In this document: positions 34,161 through 46,107 of the stretch, piece by piece | Layout: the number at the start of each line of letters is the position of its first letter | How positions within the stretch are numbered: the stretch's first letter is position 1 | Origin: Tubulanus polymorphus | Lineage: Eukaryota; Nemertea; Palaeonemertea; Tubulaniformes; Tubulanidae | Direction: 5' to 3' | Assembly: GCF_964204645.1 (NCBI RefSeq) | Contig: NC_134031.1 | Coordinates: forward strand, 7,354,501-7,418,500 | Length of the DNA: 64,000 nt | Translations under genes and position numbers: made by a program | The notes under the pieces: model-generated | Told to the model about the DNA's origin: nothing | The model's database searches: none | What the model saw: the letters and a program-made list of their open reading frames with translations, nothing else

Positions 34161-34616
34161 TGAAATGTTACAGTGCTAAAGGTCGACTTGGGTCGCTTCA
34201 ATGGGGTCGACTTAAGGTCGTCTGTCTCTGACAGGAACTGTATCCCATGCCCATCAGCGAGTGCCTGCGAATCGATGTACATAGAAATTAGTTAACCTTG
34301 TCCCTAATATTAAATCGGCAATAGGTCTTGCCTAAACGTGATGAACCATCAAAAGATAATTTGTCTTTTGGTGGTTCATCACATTTAGGATTTGGTTAAT
34401 TATTAAAATAAAATGTGGATACCATTTAATGAATCAATTTGATAGAAATGAGTGGATTGTCCACATTAGTTATCTTAAGTGACCTGATTGAGGCCTACCA
34501 CAATAGGAATTCCATAATTTTTGTTGAAATATTTAATTAAGGATCATTCATTTATTACGTACGCATCAAATTTGAATTTTTCAATCTTTTCCCCGTAGGC
34601 AAAATCAGTCATTTTT
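34161..34616. other. Gene-less stretch
   Basis: No coding signal. A hairpin around 34345-34385 (CGTGATGAACCATCAAAAGA with its near-complement) is the only structure noticed. Confidence 0.45.
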
Positions 34617-35718
34617 AGCCCACTTGGGATTTTAGTCCCAGCGGGCTTTTGCGTTCATCTGTCATCCGTCCATTCGTACGTTCGTCCGTAGACGGAATCC
34701 AGTTATTTTGGGAAGTTTTAAGACACTTCAATGTAATGTCTTGATATTTGGGTTACACATGTATCTACCCTAGATACATCTTCAGCCCAAAAACTGGCCT
34801 TGTCAGAATCAAGATGGCCGACTGGCAGCCATTGTTGTTTGCCAAAATCAGCACTTCTTACACGTTTTTGAACTTTTTGAGGGAAATTTTGAAGACGCTT
34901 TGATCAATTACCTTCATCTTTCGTATATATTTGAATCCCCCCAGGGCCCATCAGCGTAACAAAAATTTGGTCGATAGGACTCAGGATGGCCAGCCTATCA
35001 CCTTTTAAGTGCCCAAAAATGTAAATTTTGGCCCGAAGTCCTGTAACTTCCTACTGGTTTGCCATTTCTCATTGCAATTGCTGATGGGTATTCTTTGGAA
35101 AAGGTTGTTTTATACCCAAGACAGGTATTTTTGATCAGCCAATTATGACGCAATTGGCAGCCATCTTGGTGTCATCAGTACACATTCGTAGGTGGGAAAA
35201 AGTTTTTCGACATTATATTGATACCTAAGCATATTTTGTTAAATGAATTAGAAAGATGTAGCTTATAACTTGTTCTATGAGTGTGGTCAGTTTCAAGGTC
35301 ATTGGTTTTTGTATATGGCCACCAGGGGGCGTTGAATAATACAATATCTTAGTATCTCTAAATTATATTTGTACCAATGCATATTTTATTACCACAATCG
35401 ATTGCAAAGTTGTAGCTCATGACATCGTCTATGATTGTGGTGAGTTTTGAGGACATTAGTTATTCTATATGGTCACCAGGGGGCGTTGAATAGTAGAATA
35501 ACTTAGTATTTCCATATTAAATTTGTAACAAGGCATATTTTGTTATCACAATTAATTACAAAATTGTAGCTGCTGACATTTTCTATGATAGTGGTGAATT
35601 TGAAGGTCATTAGTTTTTGTATATGGTTACCAGAGGGCATTGAATATTGAAATTGTTAGATTGTTGAGCATTTGAAACCACTTCCCAAGTGGGCATGGTG
35701 TCCCTGGACCCCTAGTTT
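34617..35718. repeat. R1 repeat copy, full length
   Basis: Starts AGCCCACTTGGGATTTTAGT and ends GTCCCTGGACCCCTAGTTT. It has three 155-bp units (35322, 35476, 35625). Same orientation as the copy at 32689, from which it is separated by 683 bp. Confidence 0.88.
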
Positions 35719-36470
35719 CAATACATTAAGCATTACAGTACGCAATTGCACTGACCCCTCCCCCCTACCCTAATGCGTACGTAATAGATGAATGACCCCT
35801 TATGCTGTTTTTGCATGGGCTAAATCCATTGATTCAATAGCCCCTATAATGCAATCTTCTGGAGTTAGTAGGCCTAACCAAACAGAACGAGGGTTCAGAC
35901 ACCTGAAAAAAAAACATTTCAAGCTTTAAATCTTAAATTTAACCTTGGTACCCAAGAGGCTGAATAATTTCAGCTGTTGAAATATGTTCATCTATGTACA
36001 AGTATGTAGGCCCCTTATCCAAATAAAGTTAGAATTTTAACGTTTAGTACAGTAAATGGAAAAAATTGATTTTTTGAGAAATCTTTCAACCCTAATCTAT
36101 GGATCTTCATCAATAGGCCTATAGGCCCTACTATTGATGCATGCCCGTACGAAGCAAATTTTGGACTTATGTTGTGAACGCTCGCATGTGTAGTATGGCC
36201 TACATTGATTGAGATCCATTGATTTTGGATCAAGAACCATAGTGATTTTCTCGAAAACTGTGTACGGTAAACCTCACCTTACTCAGACATAGCCAACTCG
36301 AACTTCCTAACGTATTTTCCTATCCTTAACTCGTACTTCACTGGCCTCGAACCAATTTTGCCACACCTGACCCAGTTTGTCTGAGTAGTTAGGCAATTTT
36401 CAACGTTCAACATCTAAGCTTAATTTCAGTTTTAGAACTTAAAAAAAAATTCACTCCTATAGTATTTTAG
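35719..36470. promoter_or_regulatory. Upstream region of the ASB-like gene
   Basis: No gene is seen. Just before the start codon the sequence TCCTATAGTATTTTAG could be a splice acceptor (pyrimidine-rich, ending in AG directly before ATG), which would put the promoter and a 5' UTR exon further up. Confidence 0.35.
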
Positions 36471-37226
36471 ATGGACGAACTGATCGCCTGCTTGATGAAT
36501 GCCTTACTCATCGAAGAAGCTGTGTACAATTACATATTAACAAATTCGCCGGATAAGCTGCGAATAGTTCTCGAAAACAAGTATCTTAGCGTGAACCAGC
36601 CGCTAAATAAATACGGCGGCCATACCGCTTTGCACATCGCGATCATAAAGGGCCGCACGAAATGTGTTAAAACGCTGCTTGATTTCAACAGCGATCCGGT
36701 TGCCGAGGACGACTGCGGAAAAACGCCGTTGGAGCTGGCGTTCACGTATTGTCGCGCGGAATGCCTAGAATTGTTGCTCGGACAACATCACATGCGACCG
36801 GACAGTCTCTGGGAGATGGCTGATCTGATTCAGAATCGTCGATCGCCACCGTGTGTGAAGACGTCGTTACCGATTCTGGGCTGTATCATCAAAGGCACGC
36901 CGGTGATGTCGCGTAGTCAGTGGCAAGACCTAAAAAATCATTTATTACTTTTCGACAACGCAGACGCGATGGACATTTTAAAACTGGCGATAGTCTGCGG
37001 ACATCGAAGTCGCGATTTTTTCAAAACGCACATTTCTGATCTTCCGGCCGAGTTTCAGGCGTGGTTTGCGAAGTTTCGTAGTACGCCTCAGTTGTTAATG
37101 CAGTTATGTAATTCGGCGATACGGCGCAGTTTGACGGGTACAACTGTGTACCGCGCTACAGCATTTCTTCCGATACCAGACCGCATGAAAAGTTACTTAA
37201 TAAGACCTGAAATATTTTTGGAATGA
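36471..37226 (+). CDS. Ankyrin repeat and SOCS-box protein (ASB-like)
   Basis: A 251-residue single-exon frame starting MDELIACLMNALLIEEAVYN. Two ankyrin repeats are clear: GGHTALHIAIIKGRTKCVKT (about 49-81) and CGKTPLELAFTYCRAECLEL (about 82-112). The C-terminus is a SOCS box: PQLLMQLCNSAIRRSL, then FLPIPDRMKSYLIRPE (about 209-248). Proteins of this type are substrate adaptors that bind Elongin B/C and Cullin 5 in ubiquitin ligases, choosing targets through their ankyrin repeats. It is shorter than most ASB proteins. Codon use is more GC-rich than its surroundings, as in a selected gene. The substrate is unknown. Confidence 0.85.
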   Translation: MDELIACLMNALLIEEAVYNYILTNSPDKLRIVLENKYLSVNQPLNKYGGHTALHIAIIKGRTKCVKTLLDFNSDPVAEDDCGKTPLELAFTYCRAECLELLLGQHHMRPDSLWEMADLIQNRRSPPCVKTSLPILGCIIKGTPVMSRSQWQDLKNHLLLFDNADAMDILKLAIVCGHRSRDFFKTHISDLPAEFQAWFAKFRSTPQLLMQLCNSAIRRSLTGTTVYRATAFLPIPDRMKSYLIRPEIFLE

Positions 37227-37254
37227 CGGTTTCACTAAATATCGGTAATGGCCT

Positions 37255-37500
37255 GAAATGTACAATTTCCGTGTCGCAAGTAAGTATCCACCAGGTTCAC
37301 TAGTAAGCAGTAGGACATGAAGTGCTGTTGTAACCGATGACTCCACTTGTGACTTGGAAGTGGGCATCCACCAGGTGCACTAGTGTGCAGTAGGACATGA
37401 ACTGATGTCATAATCAAGGATTCCACTTGTTGCAAGTGAGTTTCCACTGATGCCCTAGGCATGGCATAGGACATTGAACTGCTGATATAATCAAGGATTC
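37255..37500. repeat. Three ~85-bp tandem repeats in the 3' region of the ASB-like gene
   Basis: TCCACCAGGTTCACTAGT...AGTAGGACATGAA is repeated at about 37285, 37368 and 37444, with each unit ending in GATNACTCCACTTGT or AAGGATTCC. The third unit is more diverged. Confidence 0.75.
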
Positions 37501-38869
37501 CCTTTTGAGTTGATGATGCTTTATTTTATTGAAAATTTGTGCATGACATTGGAGGACTGGGATCTGAGTTAAAACTGATTTTAACTCGAGAACTAACTCA
37601 AACTAACTGCTGTGGAAGTGGTTCCTGATATTTTAAGATATTATGAATATTCTGTTAAACTGATGATCTATGGGACTTCCATGAAGATTTTCCGCCGCAA
37701 AACTATGGTCACACTCTTCAAAGAAAAATCTGCCATAGAGTATTAAACATTGTTAAAAAGATGAAGCCTTAAAATTTAGACTTAAAGGCATCACAGTAAG
37801 GCAAGGTTTCTAGGGAGATAACATCAATTAAAGTGATAAAATATCAATGTAATTAAGTGGCATTTTCAACTCTAGTCAGTGGTTCAGTGTAGCTCATAGT
37901 CATAGATTTATTCAGATTTACATCTGTAGACACCTTTTATGTCTCAAGGGGGTTAGGGATGGGGTTTTTGGTAGATTCCTCCCAACTTAAATCTGCTCAA
38001 AGCTCAATTATTTCTCAAGAGTTGTCACATACTCTTATGATATGATATCAATTAGATATTCATATTGTCTAATTTGAATTATTGCCTAAAATAAATCTCT
38101 TTTCCCGACTGATTTGAGTTAGGAGGAGTCTACTGTAGGTATTGGTGTAATATACTGTAATATTGGTGGAAAATTATCTATACGTTTCTTTACAAGGTAT
38201 TATCTCCATCTTTTAACTCAATGATACATTGGCTAATCTTATCTAAGTACTCCGATTCATCAGGATACAAAAGTCCATACGAGTCATCAGCTGGGTATCT
38301 GGTGGCATCACTAGCCCTCTAAAAGCTTGAACATAATGAAAAGTCTTTAAAAATGTTTCAGCAGTACCTATTAAATATCGTATCATGGTGCCCCAATAAC
38401 AAAAAAGTACGCTGACCTGCAAATTAGGCTGCGTATCAAATATGATACATTAGGGCATTAATTGAAAAAACTTGACCAAAAGAAAATTTATCTAAGCATC
38501 AAAAATCATCTTTATTTCACTTACATGTTTTTGCAAGAGTCTTTGGCTTAGAAAAATTGCATTGAATTGGTTGTAGGTGGCAGTGTTAGATTTGATTATA
38601 TCTATGAAATGACCATTGCACAATTTCATGGAGGCAGTCATCTTTTTTTCATGGTACTAAGTTCTAACACTTCCTAGGTATCATAATAAATCATACATCC
38701 ATTGAAGTTGGAAAATGTCACGTCATTTCAGCGGTGAGCTCCAATGCTCAATATATTTTTGATAATACGGGCAGCTTTAGAGGGCTAGCATTAAAACTTA
38801 AGAATATTTGCATGTGCAAATTATGCAGTACCACTATTTGCCCAGTGCTCATAACTTTAGGCATTCGGT
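37501..38869. other. Gene-less stretch, probable 3' UTR and intergenic
   Basis: No second gene recognised. AATAAA at 38090-38095 is a possible polyadenylation signal, without further support. Confidence 0.4.
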
Positions 38870-38945
38870 GGTCTAGTGGTATTATGCTGCGCTAGTAATT
38901 AACTGGCCCGGGTTTGAGTCTCGCTCTATCCGCTCTATTTTCTCT
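38870..38945 (+). repeat. tRNA-derived SINE head
   Basis: A box TGGTCTAGTGGTAT and a B-box-like CGGGTTTGAGTCTCG are spaced as in a tRNA gene, but the cloverleaf arms do not pair well and a T-rich tail follows. It is therefore a SINE or tRNA pseudogene rather than a working tRNA. Confidence 0.6.
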
Positions 38946-39229
38946 AACTCTGTTCTCCACACTTGCCTTGAATTTTCTAAGTCGCACACCCTACTGCGCA
39001 TGCACCACGTGAATTAGCCAATCAGAATGAAACGTCGTAAATATAGCTAGTGTCGTCCGTTTACGGCATCGTAAAAATAGCCTGAGCGTTCATTATAGAC
39101 ATTCATTTCAATCAATGCACAAGCTCTTAATTGTCTGAATTGAAATGAGTTGTGCTCAACTTCTGTAAAACGATATAAGACTTACTTATAAAAATCTGTT
39201 GTAGACCATCAAATCTGTATTCTGTTGCC

Positions 39230-39737
39230 TGTCGTCTGTCGTTCAATCGAGCATGTCGATAAGATTTTCAAATCCAATAATCGGGAACAAAGTTGCGATA
39301 ACAACAAAACCCATCATTTATTTCATCCAGCATTTGAAGATGAGTCTTAGTGTAGACTTGAAACTCGATCCTGATCCTGATCAAGTGAGTTTGATTGTAC
39401 ATGTATTTGATACCTTGCCGATATTGGTGAGGCATATAATTGGGTTCATAAAATGTTCATAAACAACAAAATAGTTTTATTTTTTGTCTAACTAATGAAC
39501 GAGCCTTTTTCAACTTCCTGGCAATGGGCTTGATGTAGTCTGTGTATCGGTTTATTGGCCTCAACAGACTAACTGTGGTTTCTTTCTGCTGATAGTTTTA
39601 TCTTCAACGCTTTCTATTTTCATTGTTAATTTGTAATGTATTTTTGAACTAATGTTAGTGCCAAAGTTTTTTTTTTCTTTTGAATTTTAAGGTTGGCATA
39701 TTTTTATGAATATTTTAATCTGAAATGGCAGTATTTT
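39230..39737. repeat. Segmental duplication, left copy
   Basis: From CGTTCAATCGAGCATGTCGA to AATCTGAAATGGCAGTATT; the same blocks recur in order at 39738-40615. This copy keeps CCTCAACAGACTAACTG, the uninterrupted form of the site where the right copy carries a MITE. Confidence 0.85.
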
Positions 39738-40615
39738 CGTTCAATCAAGTATGTCGATAGATTTTCAAATCCAATTATCGGGAACGCAGTTGTGATATGA
39801 ACAAGACCCATCATTTATTAGATCCAGCATTTGAAGATGACTTGATGTAGACTCGAAGAAACTCATTGGATCGTATTGATATTTACAGTAGACCTCACAT
39901 AGTTTGGATCAGTTATGGGGACTTACGATATCGATCACGTTTATCAGAAATCTGAATTAAACGTATTTTGCATACAATAGCAAAATCTGGATGAAACTGA
40001 TCCTGATCACGCGAGTTTTGATTGTATTTGATTGTGGGTTTTTTTTCTATTAAGCTTGTCGATATTGGTGATGCTTATGATTGGGTTCATAAACAACAAA
40101 AATTCCTGGCAATGGTATATTGTCCTCAACCAGTGGCGGACTTACCCTACCGCACTTGCCGCTAATGCGGTAGTCAACATTTATCCTCTAACAACATTTT
40201 ATTTATTTCATGGATGGATTTGACTTAGCTGATTCCTTGGAAAAAAGTACCCATATTAAAATAGGATTTTTCTCTTCCAAAACCCAGGAAATGTCATCTC
40301 AGCCCTTTAAATTTTTCAAAATTTTCTGGGGGAGGACCCCCCCATAGTGCCTTCTGCACTCGGGTGCCGAAATGCGGTAGTCATATTATGCCTCTGGATC
40401 CGCCACTGTCAACAGACTTACTGCGGTTCCTTTCTGCTAACAGTTTTATCTTCAACGCTTTCTATTTTCAATTTTACTTTCTATTTTGTAAATTTGTAAT
40501 GTATTTTTGAACTACCGTTAGTGCCAAAGTTGTTTTTTTTTTCTTTTGAATTTTTATGTAGGCATATTTTTATGAATATTTTAATCTGAAATGGCAGTAT
40601 TATGTAATATATTTA
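39738..40615. repeat. Segmental duplication, right copy
   Basis: Starts CGTTCAATCAAGTATGTCGA directly after the left copy ends. Besides the MITE at 40131 it has extra sequence around 39850-40010 with CAGTAGACCTCACATAGTTT, which looks like the end of a pogo/Tigger-like insertion. Confidence 0.8.
40131..40408. mobile_element. hAT-like MITE (CAGTGGCGGA ends)
   Basis: 278 bp bounded by CAGTGGCGGA and its complement TCCGCCACTG, flanked by TCAAC on both sides. The GCGGTAGTCA(A/T) words inside recur in both orientations (ACCGCA/TGCGGT). The sister copy at 39561 shows the empty site. The CAGTGGCGGA terminus is typical of hAT-type MITEs, although a 5-bp match is shorter than the usual 8. Confidence 0.8.
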
Positions 40616-41934
40616 TGGTAATTAACTGTATTCTTTTACGTATATGTGCATGAGGGGATGGGGTATTAAATAGAATAGTGGAAAAAAGCACAAACTAACT
40701 ATATTATACAGACTAATTAACCATTAACTTCAAGTCTGTATATTTTATGACAGTCTTTTTGTAGTGACTTACATTTTCCATGACCTTCATAACTTGTTGA
40801 CATGTACTCCAGACCTACCCAAGTCAATATTTGAACCATGAAAATCTGTCCAGGTTGTTTGATCCAACTATAGAGCTGAACCTACTGTAATAGCTGTAAT
40901 GGATGATGACCATGTTCACTTTTTACAAAATGGAAGTAATTGATAAGATGATTTGAACAACCTACAGTATAACTCTTTTTAATTCAGATTTGCACTTTTT
41001 TCAAACTTGAATTCCAGTTGCCTCTAGGTTAATTTTATTCAAATGAGAGCAGATAATTCAGATATCGTTTAATTAGTCCCAGGTGATCTGAATTAAGCGA
41101 GTTCTGCTATATCTTAATTTTCCCTGGTGATTGCGACAATTCAGTGTTGTGATACTGATGATTATTTTATACTTTTTGATGCATTTCTTATGTTATGCCT
41201 ATCTAAGAAATCAATTCAATACAGTAGACTCGGCATGGATCTAACTGGATTAGTAGATTTTCTCCGAGGCAAGCGTATTCTTGGGTTTAGTCATGGGTTG
41301 CCATGAAATGAATTAGAGTAGGAAATTGACCACGATCCACGATTTGTTTTCTATTCTGGTTGTTGAAACTTCACATCTGAAGATTGTTTTACTCAGGGGC
41401 GAAACCAGCCTGCCTTGCTGAGTATGACTTTTGTAATTGAGTATGAGTTTTAAATTTTGATCATAATCCTCGAAACTCACTGACTGTTACAGCAGCTGTG
41501 GCACTGGGAAGAAAATTAAGTAAATATTAATAAGGACATGGGGAGAAGCATTCTCTCACTTAGTGACATTTATTTTGTAATTGAAAAAACAATGCGTTAA
41601 AGCAAGGCATCCAACATGTAAAACGAAAAATATTGGATATTACATGGATGAAATGGAGTGCTGCTCAAGCGTCATCAGCGGTAGACTACTACTGCCCACT
41701 AGAAGTGGATCATGTATTACTTTCACTTGAGTTCCAATCAGTGATATACATTATATGTGTACAAAGATTTGTAAAACTACAGGGAAAATATTATTTTATC
41801 TTTTATCGTCATTTGTTTTGCGGAATGTGATTTTGTTCTGTTGAGTTGTTTCTAGTTGTTGGTTGAATTTTGCAAAGGGTATTCGTCAGATTTGGGCATT
41901 AGATTTTCATTGGATTTTTAAATCATTTTTAACG
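40616..41934. other. Gene-less stretch
   Basis: No gene. Words such as CAGTAGACTCGGCATGGATC (41223) and TTCAGATATCGTTTAATTAG (41058) resemble the ends of pogo/Tigger-type MITEs, but no complete pair could be set. Confidence 0.4.
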
Positions 41935-42378
41935 CACTAAGGGCGTAGGTTCAGTGGATATTGCTTTCACTTTTCATCCGTCCATTTGTTGTTCTGTAGA
42001 CGGAATCAAGTTATTTTGGGCTGTTTTCAACACACTTTGTTGTATTGTCTTTCTGGATTGAGACACATATGCAGCACAAAATTTGGCCCAGTCAAAATCA
42101 TGGTGACTGAAATAATTTTTTTTGGGTATAATTTTACCAGGGGTCATTGGATAGTGAAATCATAGTGAACGTTATTGACATTTACGTTTATTGGCACCTG
42201 GTATCCATATTTTGTAACCAAAATGAATTTCAAAGTTTTAGCATAGGATATGTAGTTACTGTACATCGTAGTAATGTCATTGGTTTCGTACAAACGAGAA
42301 AAGGCTTTGAATACTGAAATTATCAGATCGTCGAGCATTTCAGACCACTTGCCAAGTGGGGATGACTAGGCCCCTAGT
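41935..42378. repeat. Old R1 copy with internal deletion
   Basis: CTTTCACTTTTCATCCGTCC and GACGGAATCAAGTTATTTTGGG match the R1 left end. CATTTCAGACCACTTGCCAA and TAGGCCCCTAGTTT match the right end. The middle is mostly lost. Confidence 0.65.
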
Positions 42379-42814
42379 TTATTCCTATTCATTTAAGATG
42401 GTCCATCATGGGTTCCAGTAGTCATTTAAGTTGCATTGATGCATTTATATATCTAGCTTCTACGCTTTCACATTTCACTTCCTTTTTAGTTGTGGCATAG
42501 AAATTGCTAATGATCGCTTTAACATGATCGCTTTGGACTTAAGATGTAAAATCTGCTGGTATATTTTGATTTATTGTGTTATGTGTCCATATACATGTAT
42601 ACAGTTTTAAGAACTGAAATATTGCCTCGATATTTTGTTTTGTTTGAAATATTGTGTACAAAAGGGGGAGAGGTCATTTCCCATACAAACATAACATTTA
42701 AAATGCTTTTTGCATACCCAGCGAACTTTTCACATGATATTTTCTATATTAGACAAACTAGGCTCATATAGAACGGGGTTTATGTTTGGTGTATAAAATT
42801 CTATAGATAATCCG
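42379..42814. other. Gene-less stretch
   Basis: AT-rich, no recognised feature. Confidence 0.4.
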
Positions 42815-43175
42815 GGATGGGCCATCCTCCCTCGGCAGGGATTCGAACACGATGGCATCGAGATTGCCGCGGTACGAAGCCTTGCCACACTAGACCGAGT
42901 GCGCAGCTGCACGCGCAGATTAGGTGATGTCATTATCAGCCAATCAGATATCCTGTTTTATTTTAGCCTCGGTTTTCCCGTTTATAGTTCTTCCGTGAAA
43001 TTTACCTCAGCGATTATACGAGCAATCTGATTGGTGCCACAAGATTTCGTGCGGCAAAGCTGCACATGTACCTGCGCACCCGGTCTATTGTGGCAGGGGT
43101 TCGTGCCGAAGCTGAGTGTAGCCATGCCATCGGGTTCGAATCCCTGCTGAGGGAGGATGGGGATGGGCAGGCAGC
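42815..43175. repeat. Inverted pair of tRNA-related SINE sequences
   Basis: The right half has a good B box (GGGTTCGAATCCCTGC, about 43132) followed by GAGGGAGGATGGGG. The left half has the complement (CATCCTCCCTCGGCAGGGAT, then TCGAACACGATGGCAT). The inner parts (GCGCAGCTGCACGCGCAG / GCTGCACATGTACCTGCGCA) also match in inverted order, giving a ~360-bp foldback with a spacer around 42940-43030. Confidence 0.7.
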
Positions 43176-43820
43176 TAAGCGCTTTCATGACATTGATGAA
43201 AAGTTTTTGGTGATATTCTTGAATGCGTCGATATTATTTTCTTTTCCCTGTTCTAGATAATGTAGATTTTATTGATTTAAAAGTACATTTTGTAGGGAGG
43301 TGGTTGTAAAAATGCAACTTAATTAATTACAATAGAACCTTGTAATAATGACCTCAGATATAACGATAATCGGTTATTACAAACGTAGAATTTCATCCGA
43401 ATTTCCACAATCTTATAATAGATATAGCAAACTATCGGTTATAATGAAGATCTGGTCCGGCAGTTCAATCGTTGTATTACCAGGTTCCACCGTATATTTT
43501 CTTTTATTTGATTTTAATACACGTAATGTTTTAAAACAGAACTAGATTTTTATTTGTCTTGATGGCAAAACCGCCACTTCATCCTTAATTTCTAATTACG
43601 TTTATGTTTTCGTCCTATGCAAAACGTGGCATATTTGAATTTATTGTCAATAGATAATTATAATTACGAAAGCTTATATTTATATATCAGTGCTGATGCT
43701 TCATATTCCGGAAAATAAAGCTATCAGGGTTTTCTGACCTTTGATAGAAAACCCTATTGTAATTCCTTCTTCGTGTACAAATGTTTTTTTTTTTCAATTC
43801 CACGTTCTGTACTGAAATGT
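43176..43820. other. Gene-less stretch
   Basis: No gene. Around 43335-43460 TATAACGATAATCGGTTATTA-like words occur in both orientations, hinting at a decayed Tc1/mariner-type MITE. Confidence 0.4.
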
Positions 43821-43829
43821 GTATATCGC

Positions 43830-45345
43830 TGTAGGGTCTGAAACATGGCCCCGGCCCCGGCCGCGGCCGCGGCCACACGTCTGAAACACGGTCCCGGCCC
43901 CAGTCCCGGCCGCGGCCGCACACGTCTTAAACACGGCCGCGGCCGCTCTTTTTTTTCGTTTAAATGGTCAAATTAAAGAAAAAAGAGATTTTCTACTATC
44001 TATCTATCTCTCTCTATATAGACTATTTTACTTTTGAACGGTTAAGCTTCAATCGACTCTGTCATTTTGGCCCAAACCAGATGCCTATCTATCTACCCTT
44101 TTGCTTTGCGAGGAGCTATAATCAAATTTTGATAAAATAATACATTTAGTTAGTACGAATTTTTTTATGTAGTGGCTATAATATCAGTGGGAAGGCAGGA
44201 ATCTGGGCCCCAAGACCACCCCCTAAATCTGCCACTGGAAAAAAGGTTTCATGGAGAATCAGAGGACACTATAGACAAGAGGCTATATATTGACATAACA
44301 TGCTAAACCTAAGATCCATAAACTTAAGATCCCCAAGGGCCTATAGTTATTTTATCATACTTGAATGAATCCTTAATATTACGTTTGCCAGACTGGCGGA
44401 GATGTTTTGCAGTCTTTTGGGTTTGTTTGCGTGAAAGTAAGATTTTAGCAAAATCACCCTAAAAGGTTTGAATGCATTTCTCTGAAATGTTTTCATAGTT
44501 TACAAATTAGCAAGTCGCCTTAAAATCAAGATTGTTGATTTTCTCTAAAGTTAGTTTTATCTATTTCCAGGTGACCACTCTTGATTCGCCAAGACAACAG
44601 TCTCTTTTAATCGATTTTATTCAACTAAGAAACCCCTGAGATAACGCTCCGCGTTATAGCATTACAAGTTCCACACGTAATTTACAGGCTCCTTTCATTA
44701 ATTTTTCAAATTTTGTATGCATACATGCAGTATTTATGTTAATCTGACCATGGTAGTTGACAGACCGCACGAAGAAGCGACTCAATATTTCAGGGGCCTT
44801 AGGCTTTTTTTTTGGTTCTTAGGTTAAGTAAAGACCTGCATTGAGAGTGCATTACTTTGTGCCAACAAATCAACTTTTCTACCTTAAATGTATCACCCAC
44901 ACAATACCCGAAAAGCTCGTATGGATAATTTACTTTGGGGAAACTGAGTTATTTACCTCCTTCGACTGGTGATTCTATTATTTGGGTGAGAGTATGTTTT
45001 GTTGCCTGTTTTTTGTTGTTGTTCAATATTATGTATTGATCACTAGTTGATCATTGTGGGATAAAATGCACACTATTGTTTGTTTGTCCATTTTCTGAAA
45101 ATCATAGCAGATAGGCATCTGGTTTGGGGCAAAATGACAGAGTCGATTGAAGCTTAAACCGTTCAAAGTTGAAAAAGTCTATATTTGGACTTTTGATAGA
45201 TAGTAGAAAATCTCTTTTTTCTTTCATTTGACCATTTAAATGAAAACAAAGAGCGGCCGCGGCCGTGTTTAAGACGTGTGCGGCCGAGACCGTGTTTAAG
45301 ACGTGTGGCCGCGGCCGGGGCCGGGGCCGTGTTTCAGACCCTACC
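43830..45345. mobile_element. Mutator-like non-autonomous element with GC-rich ends
   Basis: Inverted terminal repeats of about 250-290 bp begin GTAGGGTCTGAAACATGGCC and contain blocks of CGGCCGCGGCCGC between ACACGTCTTAAACACG words. They then carry AATCTCTTTTTTC / ATAGATAGTAGAAAA and CATTTTG(C/G)CCCAAACCAGA. An exact 9-bp direct repeat GTATATCGC flanks it (43821-43829 and 45346-45354). Long inverted repeats with a 9-bp duplication are typical of Mutator-like elements. No ORF inside is convincing. Confidence 0.88.
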
Positions 45346-45354
45346 GTATATCGC

Positions 45355-46107
45355 GAGGTAATTTCTACGAATCATCGCCATAGAATCGCTCTGTGTGTTG
45401 TTACATCGTGTGAAAAAATGTTTTTTCCGTGCCGTGTGCGTTGGAGGCAAATCACAATTAAAACACCGAACTGGAAAACGTTTTTCACGAGCAAAAAACG
45501 TTTTTCGCGAAACAAGCACTGCTTGATTTGCGAAAAACTTTTTTGTAGTTGAATTGCCTTATGCCCCTTCCAATCCAGGAACGCTGCCACACACGTCGAT
45601 TGATACTTCTACGCCGTCGATTTCGCAAAATTAACAATATTGCTAATAAAATCTTTCGCTGTCGCGTGGACGCCTTGTGGAAAACCAGGCTCAATCGGAA
45701 AATATCTAATCCGCAAAATGATGAAATAAAGGGAATCATCGAGTCCAACGTTTGTCATTTTGTGTTTTATTGCACCACCATCCCTCGTATAAATAAGACT
45801 CAATTTAATATGAAAGCTATTTTGGGCGGGCATAGATGTTTCTTAACAATCCTGTGCCATTTCGGATTTTCTAACTTTTTCTTAACTGGATTTTTGTCCA
45901 GAATGGTCCCTTAATCCGACGTATGAGACTTCAGTTTGCGTTCTTATACAAAATGAATAAATAACATTCAAAAAATTAGATTTTACTATCATTGTTTCAT
46001 TTATTGCTCGAAATACATCTGCACAGATCAGAGACTTTATATAATTAGTTTTCATTTATTTGTTTATTTTCATTATTTCAGTATATGGTTCGGTTGTTTC
46101 AATTCAG
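45355..46107. other. Stretch with unassigned open frames
   Basis: Plus-strand open frames at 45265-45552 and 45549-45914 exist but match nothing I recognise and have no splice context. An inverted ACGTTTTTC(A/G)CGA word lies near 45478-45505. Confidence 0.4.

Noticed and set aside
38870-38945. Functional tRNA gene
   Set aside because: A and B boxes are present, but the B box is degenerate and acceptor and anticodon arms do not pair, so it is called a SINE.
45265-45914. Plus-strand gene after the Mutator-like element
   Set aside because: Open frames of 95 and 121 codons have no recognisable domain, and the first begins inside the GC-rich terminal repeat.
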